Shown here: positions 23,501 to 64,000 of the stretch, in pieces
How the letters are laid out: the number at the start of each line of letters is the position of its first letter
Position numbering within the stretch: position 1 is the stretch's first letter
Assembly (NCBI GenBank): GCA_003993805.1
Contig: RSEF01000001.1
Span: forward strand, 69,590,600 to 69,654,599
Source: Himantopus leucocephalus
Taxonomy: Eukaryota > Chordata > Aves > Charadriiformes > Recurvirostridae
DNA length: 64,000 bases
Direction: 5' to 3'
Program-made: the position numbers and the translations under genes
The notes under the pieces: generated by a model
Told to the model about the DNA's origin: nothing
Database searches by the model: none
Seen by the model: the letters and a program-made list of their open reading frames with translations, nothing else

Positions 23501-26500
23501 AAAACTACCAGCCTTTTACTTACAAATTTGTTCTGCCGCCCTTGGATAGCTGGGAACATTCGCAGTAGCCAGCTGAGTGGATTTACCGACCCACCTACAA
23601 AGAGCTTTACTAAAACTTCAAAAGCACTCTATCATGTGAACACTCCCCTCTTCTGGCTGCCAGTTGGTCTTTATGCCACCTCGGCTGACTTGTTTACCAA
23701 GGGAAAAATAGACATTTCGAAAGTAAAGTTTGAGGCTGGGATTCCCTGTATGAACGAGGCCATGATGGAACATCATGTTCCCTAACCTCCCAGCATCTGC
23801 CCATGGCAAGCTGTCCCGCCTGGCCTCCGTTTTGGGTCGCTTTGCCTTTTCCAGATGTAGTTTTATTTTGTGCATTCCTATGTCAAATGCCAGCAGTGAC
23901 AGCTTTAAGGGGATGGCTGCCTGCACCGGGCTTTGATTTGAAGATCTTTTTTTTTGGTGAAATTCCGACCAGCTGAGAGGCGGGAAGCTAATGCTGCAGG
24001 CTGTATCGTGAGCTCCTCCTGGTGGGCATTAATATTGTATTAATTTTCCCTGTGTTTGAGCTCAAAAATAAAAATCACAGATTTTGGACACTGTCCTCTT
24101 CTTCTGTACTCAAGAAACACATTTTAAAATGGAAATAGAAAATAAACCATATATTCTGAGCGTGATTTAAGGCTTTCATTCCTTACTTCTTGCAGATGCA
24201 GCTGAAGGAAATGAACCCATCCTTACCCCTTGCATTGACTTTTTGATACATTTTTTGCACCATCTTCAGCATCCCTTCCTTTTTTTCATTTGCTGCTTCT
24301 ACATGACCACTGTCTCTTATTCAGCATAAATGCAGACCTTGGGCTTCCAAAACCTAGTTTGCTCAGGTACTGTCACACAGAGAGAGAAGTGAATGACACC
24401 AGAGATCAGAGGCACAGCCTGGCCCTGTGTCAGACTGCGCTCTTGTGCGGAGAGTGTTTGCCTCAGCAGTCAGTCAATCCCCACTTCTGGGAAAAGCATG
24501 GATTAAATGAGCTACATACACACAAATATGTATCTTTTCTTCTGCAGGTATATTACGAACTAATAGCGATGCAGGTCCTACGTTTGAAAGTGATCTGTAA
24601 ATCCCTTCTTTTTCTAGATTTTACTGTTATGCCTTCTTAATTTCCCTGATATTGATGTTGTTGATGATGATCTTGATGGTGTTGATTTGAAAGCCCTTTG
24701 GGCTGTTGAATTTTATCAGCGATTCACAGGTATGCCAACCTTTGGGCTCACACTGCATCATTAATTAGCACCTTAAGATATCAATACTGTTTGAGTAGAC
24801 AGGAATATCAGCCAGCAACAGTTGCACTCAGAAATGCCCTTAAAGATTTGGAGAATTTGAAAAATGTAGAAATGGAAGGCCAGAGATGTCTTAGCTTACA
24901 TATGAGAATTACATCAGTGAAAAGGACTAAGCACTTCAATGCAGAAACGCTGCAAAGCGTAACAAAAAAAAAAAAAAAGTGGAGAAAAAAATAAAACTCA
25001 ATATAGCTCCCTAAAATGCCCAATAAGATTTTGTAGCCTTCAGCTACAAAAACTGAAAATCTATAGAAATAATGCATTAGGATTTTTTAGACTTGTGATT
25101 TTTAACTTGCATCAAACTTGGTTGCAACAGAATACAAGCCTAAACATAAGAGAGTAGTGAAATGGAATTAAAAAAAAAATAAAAAATTAAGAAGTCACTA
25201 AATATCCTCCAGCTCAGATCCTTTGCAAAACCAGCCAGAATCTGGATCCATTACAGTCCAATCTTCCTGGCAGCTGATAAATTCAAGCAGAGATATCCAG
25301 AGATCTTAAATAATTCTCAAAGACATCACTTGGTTTAGATGTTTTTACAGAAAAGGAAATGTGTCCATTCAATCTCCTTCCGTCCTGTTACTACAGGGAC
25401 TGAAACGCTGATGATTCAGTGCTGCAATGATATCATGGCTTTCCAGGCTACACTGCTACATTATGAGGTGACTGAAACATTGGACAAAGCTACACTCCAC
25501 TCAATTTCATTCAAAGTAACAACAAGGAATGAAACATAGCAAAATGACAATGGTTTAGAAAAAGCTTTTCCAAAATTGCAAAATGGAGAGGTTCACTTCA
25601 TATTATGCCAGTAGTGTAAGCGAAAGACTGATTTGGAAAAGCAAGATTTAAATAATACTTCAAAATACTCAAACCCAAGCTGACCCCAGGGGTTGCATTT
25701 ATAAGTTCACACCATTCCAGGTATCAGCCTGGATACCTCCGTATTATTTTCTGCCCTGTTTATCACAGAAACTTACCTAAACCTCTCCAAACCTGACATC
25801 TATGCAAAGGACAGGAAGGCCACCGATCCAGGGAAGCACAGAAGAACCCTTCCACACCTGGAAGCAGTCCCCAGTGGGCAGTGTCTGGGGATGGGAGCCT
25901 TCCTCTAAGAAGACCCCAGTGAGACTGGTCAAATCTTAGTCTGGCTACTTCTTCTCCCCCCCAACACACGGGAAAGCAGTGATGTCCATCTTTTGGGGTC
26001 GCACCACTTCCATGCTCTTCACCACATGGGCTGGCAGGGCTTGAATACATGAGGAAAGAAAAGAAAAGCCCCACAGGAGCTGGCGTGTCAACCATTCAGA
26101 ACGGGAGAAATCCCTTCTGCCTTTTGCAGGTGCCTCGGTGATGTCTGCAAACTGCTGCTTCAGTCTCGTAAAGGGCACGGGTTCCTCTCCGGACTGGCCA
26201 ATTACTCTGACCCTTGCTGCTCCCTTCCCTCACCAGTACACACCCCAGAGGCCCTCATCACATTAGCAAAACAAAGGTTAAGATATAGCAGCACAATCCA
26301 AAGCCTCCCCTATATATAAATTCCTGCACAGGAGAAAGCAACTCCCCAGGCAGCAGAGAGGACCACCCTGCCTCCTTCCCACAGTAGGCTGGACTGGGAT
26401 GCACGAAGACAACTTTTTCCAGGGCAGCACTGGGAGTTCTGAATCATAAGTTTTGACCAAGAATCCCAAAATATTGCTGCAAACTGCAGCATCACCCAAA

Positions 26501-28070
26501 AACCCTCAGAAGCACAGCTACATATTTAAAGAAATATCACTACATCAGCTGAGGCGTTACTTTAGACCTCATTAAAATCAGCGTATGCATGTTCAGCAGC
26601 TGAACTGGTTAGAAATTAAGGGTAGGATTGTAGCCATGGTGTGCAAATCTAAGCAGATTCTTCCCCAGAAAGAGAGAACAGTGGTGCTTCTAGCCAGAAA
26701 TCAAATCTATTTTGGCCCTACTACTTGCAGCCATTTCTATCACCTGACAGTCTTAAGTATTTCAGGTATTAAGCCCATTCAGCATAAGTCCTCCATGCTG
26801 GTGAAACAGTAAAAAAAAATCTAGCATTCCTGCAGCTAATTAAGAAAAAATTACCACGTTATACATATGGTTTCCCTTCTGTTCTCTACCACTACGTACA
26901 TTTTGATTGGAATAGTCAACTTAGTATCTTTAAGATCTCAAGTTATACTATAACCTGTGCTTTAGTGCTTCAGCTAATGACTCGAGGCACAGGCTCCACA
27001 GACCATTTAGCAGATCAGAGATTTCTTTTTGTGTTGTTCCCAGTCTTTTAGAGTCCTTTTCAGCGAACCACAACAGTCTGGCATGGAACGATGCTCATTT
27101 TTTTTCTTCAAGCCATGAACTGTAAAATATAGTGAGAGTTAGCATCACTGCAGAAAAAATTTAGAAATCTCTGAATGTCCCAACCAAGTGGAAAAGAATT
27201 TAAATACAGTATTTTAAGAATATTGACAGCACTATTTTGTTGTCAATTAAAACGTGTAATAGAAGGATTGGTGAAGACATTTCTTTCATCATAGCTATGG
27301 TAAAAATACTGATATTACTGGAGTTCAGTAGCTGACATTCTATATTGTTTAAAGTTCTTTGAAAGTAGAGGCATCAGGAAACATAGGACAGAATAAATGA
27401 AAATATATATACATTTCATACACTACCTGCCATGGTTGAAGACAGTTTGAGTATAGTAAAAAAAAAAAAAAAAATATATAGATCCTGTGGCCGGCTAAAG
27501 CATTTCTGACTTCCTCAGTTTTGTAATCTTGTGAATGGTCCCCTTTTTGAAGTTGTGTATTTTTTGAACGTACTGAACGCATTAACCTCAGGGAATTCTG
27601 CCTTATTCCTACATCTCCTCCTAGACACTACACATATTATGCATTCAGTCCATCTCGATGACATCGTTTTTCTTCTCAATTACTATACTAAGTGCTATTT
27701 AAAATGTACTTTAAAATAAGAAAGCTACTAATGGCAACATTACTGAAAACAGTCTATAAGCTACCAGTCCATAGCAGTGGCCCTGTATTGTGAGTACATA
27801 AGCAAGGCAAGGTTTGTGCAGAGAGGAAACGTCTTACATCTGAACCATGAGCGCTAAACACTACATTTATTTTCCACTCTCCAAATATGTCTGTTGGTCT
27901 AATACCTATCACTTCCCCTTAAAAACCTCACTCAGGGTAACTGTGGGGATGTAAAACACGAAACATCTTTCTGCTTTGTGTACAAACTGAACTCCTTCTT
28001 TAAGTGAAATAATCTTAATATTGAAGAAAATGGATCAACAGAACCAGTGCCTAAAATAACTGTGTAACAT
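17566..28070. other. Intergenic, AT-rich towards the right
   Basis: No protein exon recognised. GC is moderate to about 20 kb and then falls. Short tracts seen include a run of about 15 A's at 24963-24977, poly-A followed by TATATA at about 27461-27480, and a T-rich patch at 23948. The right part (perhaps from 26-28 kb) may be 3' UTR of KDM7A. I could not identify PARP12, which I recall lying downstream of KDM7A in human. Confidence 0.45.
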
Positions 28071-28138
28071 ACACTGTATAACATACCTCTTCTGTGGCTA
28101 CAAGAAAGTAGCCACAGAAGAAGTATGTTATGTGGTGT
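28071..28138. repeat. Long near-perfect hairpin (31-bp stem, 6-nt loop)
   Basis: Arms 28078-28101 and 28108-28131 are reverse complements over 24 bases with one mismatch (28087 C against 28122 A). The loop is 28102-28107. The stem extends outward seven more pairs to 28071/28138 if G-U is allowed in a plus-strand transcript. In a minus-strand transcript the central mismatch becomes G-U while the three extension wobbles become A-C. It may be a recent palindrome from template switching, a small inverted-repeat element, or a structured RNA. It could lie in the distal KDM7A 3' UTR. Confidence 0.85.
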
Positions 28139-29885
28139 TTCTGCATTTTCTCAAAGCATCTCACAAATAGCTCTTCTCTGAGCTTCTGCAAGAGCGTGAA
28201 GAGAAAGAGATCATTCAGATGCCATGTCCCATTTAATGCTTGGTCTCCCTCCTAAGGCTACAGCAATTCAGCATCACTTGTGGTGCTTAGTTTTATGACA
28301 GGCACAGCTGTCCAGCAGCCTTTGGAATATGATCAACTCATTTCGTAGTAGCGCACTGCACAGCTCGCAGATTTTTCTTCTTCCCCCATCACGGTGGAAC
28401 TGAGCTGAATATGGACAGACTTAGAAGCAAAAGGGTTCCTCTCAACGCAAACCTCCTCTGAGCCACCCAGCTCTGACATCACTTTTAGGATAGTTGACAT
28501 GGTAAATACTCTTTGAACGCTCTCCTTCCTCAATAGGAATACAGCTCAGTGGGAACACAGAGGTTAGCTACCTCTTGAAGAGAAGCACTTTACCCATATG
28601 GGGAGAGCTCTATTCAGTAACTGCCAGACGATGGAATTCAAAACAATTTCTATGAGTGCTGGCTGAGCACAGGAAAATTCTTACTGGGCCAGACCTGTAA
28701 TGGATTTATTCAAAGATGGTTTTTTAAAAAGCAAAACCACTGTAACTAGAAATCAACAACTTAAGAATGAAGCACATGATTTAGTATCTTTTTCAAACTA
28801 ATACTAACCTGAAAAAGCTGCCTCATTAACCACATTTCCACAGCCCAGATCCTATTTTAGGAGACCAGAGTAGCAGTTTCTAGAGTTTTGCTGGCTTTTA
28901 GTTTACCGGAACAAAAAGCTGACTTGCATCCTTATGACTACCACCAAGGTGCAGGATTCAAGGGCAAATGTTTCTTCCAGATAAGTATGACATTCTCCAA
29001 CTATGTGTGGGAACTTTACTCACACTTATTACAGCAAATAAAACATTTCTTATGAGAAATAAACTTTGGGGCAAAGCATCACAAACAAGCAGACTCTTTG
29101 TATATTGTTCTTTTAGTTGACTTGTATGTTCCAAAGTAGAGTATTTTTTTCCAAGACCAAAGCAAATACAGCAGGAGCAGTACAGATAAATAGATCTATT
29201 AAGCCAAACACAATTCTTCAAAAATTTGCAGTACTTATTCTAAAGACTGAATATAACTGGCTTCAGAGAAATCAGACCTTAGTCTAGACAAAGCAAACTG
29301 TCCTATTAGCTGGCTCTTAGGTGGAATACTATGAGCTCTGGCAATGGCAGACTTTATTCATTGTCTTGATCGCCAGCTATTTCTTCCGCAAGTAAAAACT
29401 TTACTCATTGACCGCTGTAGAAACAAAGGCATTTAAAATTCCTGGTTGTATCAGAATGAGTAACAATAACATTTTGGTTTTTACAGTTTCAATCCTCATT
29501 AATTTTTGGCTTGAGACAGTTGACATTACTTACCCGCAGTAAAAGCGTAATTTCAAGGGCTCCCAGGAGAAATACTTCTACACACAAAAAAAAAAAAAGT
29601 TTCTATAGAAACCAACACTCAGCATGACTGACTTCACCATATTCATTCTACAACTCAGGTTTCCATCATTAATCCAAAGTTATATCTAAACAAAACAAAC
29701 AAGAAAAGGTTTGGTTGAATGCGTTAACTAATGAGCCACCACCACAATAGCTTTACAACTTAAGCAGGTTATCACAAACCCTCTCGTGAAAGTTGAACTT
29801 CACTAAATGTACACAAAACCAAGCTTGTAGGCACTTTACAAGGGAATACCCTACCTCAAAAGCAGTAGAATACTGTTGATTTAAA

Positions 29886-29985
29886 NNNNNNNNNNNNNNN
29901 NNNNNNNNNNNNNNNNNNNNNNNNNNNNNNNNNNNNNNNNNNNNNNNNNNNNNNNNNNNNNNNNNNNNNNNNNNNNNNNNNNNNN
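29886..29985. other. Assembly gap (100 N)
   Basis: Exactly 100 N, the conventional length for a gap of unknown size. The true distance between the flanks is not known. Confidence 1.
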
Positions 29986-32682
29986 AATAAATACTGCTCA
30001 ACATGGCAATTTCTTTTAAATTACTTGTTCTGAGGTGGAACATCAGAATTAACTTCTGCTGGAAGCATGGATATCTGAAGAAAATGGGAATGAACCTCTG
30101 CCTGTTGACAGCCTGCAAAGAGACTATTACATAAATTCATGACAGTGGAGAGCCACTTTGAAAAAAAAAAAAGTAGAAAGTAAAGCAAGAATAAAACCAA
30201 GAAGAAATAATATATATGGGTCCAGCCACATCTGTGTTCCAATAGTAAGATACAGATAAATAATGCAGATGGTCAGAAAAGAGACTTTGTATAAGCCAGT
30301 CACGTGTACAAGAAAGCATACTCCATATTTTAAAATTCCTTACTCCAGATTCTATTCTGGCATATTTCTATTTCAGACAAGCATTTTCAAAAATCTGCCT
30401 TTAAAAAGAGAGTGCTCGTTCTTCAATGTGCTCTGAATCTGATTGCTGCCCTAAACTGGAATTTTCTATTATTAAAAGTTATACAGCCAGCAAAAAGGAA
30501 ACAGTTTGGTTCAATATGCTAAAGCCAAAACAGTTTCCAAAGCCTGCCAGTCATTAATCCATTTGCTCAAGCTTAAGCACAGAGAATATTTACACGGCTA
30601 TATTATTTTAATTAATATTGACAACATAGTTTATTTCTTTGACTTACTTTGGTGAGAACATATTAGAAGATAGTTAAAATATTATCTTTTAACTATTTCC
30701 ATCTGGAAAAGCACCTGAGAACAGCAAGTACTTATAGTCACTTTCAGCACCTGTAGAGGACCTCTTAGCTTATCTTCTGCTTTTTAGAAACCCTTTGTTA
30801 CCTCCATTCCCAATAGTCTAAAAAAGGTTGATAGCTTGCATTAAGTTAAAAAAAAAAATTAAAAAGACTGAAAACATGCTTTTGTGAAAACATAATCAGC
30901 AAACAAAAAAAGGATAAAAAAATTCACCCAATCACACACACACTAAACTATGAAGTCAAGTCAATATAATGTAAAAGCAGGGCTGCAAAAAACACTCTTA
31001 AGTTACACTTTTCAAGCTGCAGAGGAGGTAAGGCTGTGAAAGCTACCTGACTTATTTGCAGTTGCATTATGTTGTGATGTTTCTCAATTTAGAAACAGGA
31101 TAACATAATGCTAAATAGTTTTGACCCTGCAACAATCAAAGACACCTGACATCAGAACTATTTCCATAAATTTGTAAAGGCATTCAGAAGTTAGCCTAGA
31201 TAAAAATAACTCTGTACAAATATTCTGGATAGTCCAACTGAATTTGTTTTTAAACCACAACAAGAAAAGACGATTCCAGTATAGAATATGGAGGAAGGAA
31301 AAGATGTTATGGAAAGTTAAATCAATTCAATGACTTGGATAGCTATGCCTGAGTATTTTTANAAAAAAAAAAAAAAAACAAACCCGAACCACCAACAATA
31401 TTGTTGTCACTAGCATATTAATGTTTTCATTTTGGCTGGACCCTGCAAAATGCCCTTTTTCCAGAATCAAGTAAAACTATTCGCCTTTCCGCCTTCATCC
31501 CCATCCCCCAAAAGTTAAATATTTAATTTTATATTACAGAAAAATACAGATTTTAAATCAAAATTATTTACAATAATTCAGAATCGGCATTTGCTATCAG
31601 CTCTGTGTGAAGCCTGACACAAATGATCATTCTGATACCAGTAAGCTACTCAATGCTTATATACGCACCAGTTAAGACTTCTAATTGGCTGTCTCGCCCA
31701 GCTTTGAAAGCAACACACATTCTCCTGCCTTCCTGACTCTTCAGAAAAATGTGTTTAAAGTACAATAGTAATATTTTAATGCTTCTTCCATGCTACATTA
31801 AGTAATATGCCAAACTTAAGACTGCAATGTATACCTTATGAGTTATTTCAGAGTAATTGTTCTGAAGAAACATTTATCTTAACTGATGTCCCCGTTCCTC
31901 CAAAAAGATATATTAGGTTTCCATCCTTTGTACCAACTCTTAAATAACCTGTACAAATACAATTTCAGGGAGCCTTTTTACAGAAGAAAATCATCACAGA
32001 TAGTTCATGAGGAGGAAAAGTATGCACTCTAATTTGGAGGAAAGGGGTGCAGTTTAAAAGAAGTTAGCTACTGGACTGACATAAGAAGATTCTTCTGTCT
32101 TTAGGAGTCTCTTCTAGTCCATCAAATAAATAAATCTGTGTAAAAGAGGACAGGTCAAAAAATAATCAAGCTGGCAGAGAATATGCAACTTGCAAGTCAA
32201 CAGAAGCCCAGCCAATAGCTTACAAAAAGCAGGAAAAAAAAAAGATTCCATATGCCTTAATTTAAAAAATAATTAATAATGCATCTCACCCCTATTTAAG
32301 ACTATAACCTGAATATCAAATTTAGGAGTCCAGACTAATCACAATTAATGTGGCTCTCCACTGCACCAAACATACATTATCAAAACAATTAAAAACTTTC
32401 ACATTCTTAAATCTAAATTAATAACCCCCACAAAAAAGTCTTCCAAATAAATAGGTTTTTTAAATGAATTTAAAAGTCGTCAAAATCTATCAGAAATAAA
32501 TTATTGATAAATCACCTTCATCATCTTCCCCTCATTAATTAGGTCAGAAACTACCAGCAACAAATGATATTCAAGCCCTGATGAGAGACTATTTCTCACA
32601 GTCCATGTCTCTCTGAAGATTTCCCCGTTCCCATATGGTTATTGCTGAGCAGGTGTGGCACAGTGAAAATGCAGCATTGGGT

Positions 32683-32739
32683 TGGTTTTTTTTTTGTTTT
32701 GTTNGTTTTTTTTTTGTTTTGTTTTTTTTTTTTTTTCTT
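32683..32739. repeat. T-rich / (T)nG low-complexity tract
   Basis: On the plus strand, T runs broken by single G's with one N at 32704. On the KDM7A sense strand this is an A-rich tract about 145-200 bases after the stop codon. Its true length is uncertain because of the N and homopolymer compression. Confidence 0.9.
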
Positions 32740-32882
32740 TCTCATTTTTTGTTCATCAGGCAGTGTTTTATATGGTACATGCAAGTCTGCTTCAAGCAGA
32801 GGAATAACAGCAGCTCCAGGCTCTGTTGACCTCAATACTGGTCTGTGTAGGAAAGACAGCAGTAGTAGAAGTAGCAGCTACA

Positions 32883-63461
<30,579 letters not shown>

Positions 63462-64000
63462 CTGTTAGAAAGATATAATGGAATATTAGCAGAAAAGCAT
63501 CCTCCAAGGACTACTGAAAAAAAAAAGTCACAGTCTGGGGGAGGACAGATCAGAGTGGCTACATTTGAATCCAAAAGAATTGGACCCAGTACTATTATAT
63601 TAAGCATTTAACTAAAAGACAAAGAAAGCAATCTAAACCAGCAAGGAAATGTTTACTTCCATGCATAACCTGGGAACCCATAGTCTTTCTATATGGCTGA
63701 ACACAGTAATTTAAGAGGATGGGGAAAAGGAATTCTCAGAGAAGGCATTGAAGTACATTTTGGTAATAGCAACAACAAACTCCTTTAAAGAACTCTTAAG
63801 TCATTATGTTTCAGCGAGACAGCCAATCACAGACAGCTCAGGATGAAAGTACAAGCATGTTTCTCCACTTTCCTCTAAAGCATGTGAGAATGGATACACT
63901 ACCAGCTCACATAAATGTTTTATGTTATTTAGAATGAAATCAAGGACTATTCCTGGAATAGAGGAATAGGCAGACAATATTCCGACAGTTCAGGCACAAA
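63462..64000 (-). other. KDM7A: KDM7A upstream intron (partial)
   Basis: The sequence 5' of the first exon in the window shows a normal pyrimidine tract and acceptor at its left end and no coding sequence to the window edge. The PHD-finger exons and the promoter lie further right. Confidence 0.85.

Larger units (their letters stand above)
28139..32882 (-). other. KDM7A: Probable 3' UTR of KDM7A, end not fixed
   Basis: Directly downstream of the KDM7A stop on the minus strand is AT-rich DNA with no coding sequence. I recall human KDM7A having a 3' UTR of several kilobases, so much of this may be transcribed. Candidate AATAAA signals on the minus strand are at plus positions 30630-30635, 29353-29358, 28705-28710 and 27866-27871; I cannot say which is used. 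It contains an A-rich (minus) tract at 32683-32739 and the 100-N gap. Confidence 0.5.

Noticed and set aside
23528..23785. Plus-strand 85-codon frame with protein-like composition
   Set aside because: Considered as an exon of PARP12 or a retrogene; no matching motif and no paired exons nearby.
30666..30705. Short inverted repeat around tattat
   Set aside because: Arms of about 10 AT-rich bases are expected by chance at this composition.

Overview
This window is vertebrate nuclear DNA, most probably from a bird. Three things point to that. Short exons have GT-AG splice sites and sit in long AT-rich introns. Two LINE fragments have the 3'-end signature of CR1, the dominant avian/reptilian LINE family. 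All exons of both recognised genes read on the minus strand. It is a draft assembly, with one 100-N gap, one 32-N gap and several single N's, mostly beside homopolymers.

Right half (about 32.9-64.0 kb): the 3' four-fifths of KDM7A (JHDM1D), a JmjC histone lysine demethylase of the KDM7/PHF2/PHF8 family. I could place 17 consecutive coding exons, from 63461 down to a TAA stop at 32883-32885. Codon phases match at every junction and the exons encode 810 residues. The start codon and PHD finger lie beyond base 64000. The complete JmjC core is present (Fe ligands H149, D151, H221; 2-oxoglutarate residues T146 and K166, numbered from the first complete codon in the window), as is the basic C-terminal tail. 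One intron needs a GC-AG splice pair and one exon has a NAGNAG tandem acceptor.

Left end (about 2.4-7.3 kb): the first four coding exons of an SLC7-family amino-acid transporter light chain, 188 residues in phase. It is closest, as I recall the sequences, to xCT (SLC7A11). It keeps the xCT-type Arg and Lys of the substrate site and the extracellular Cys that bridges to the heavy chain SLC3A2. Later exons lie left of base 1. I know of no SLC7A gene beside KDM7A in human, so this may be a paralogue that mammals lack or that moved.

Middle (about 7.3-32.9 kb): no recognisable protein gene. It holds the probable 5' leader of the transporter, a CR1 fragment, an orphan CpG-rich patch near 17.3-17.6 kb, a long near-perfect hairpin at about 28.1 kb, and the KDM7A 3' UTR, whose end I could not fix. 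PARP12, which lies downstream of KDM7A in human, was not found here. I found no new multi-gene system; the best leads are the transporter's position, the GC-AG intron, two long inverted repeats and the CpG-rich patch.
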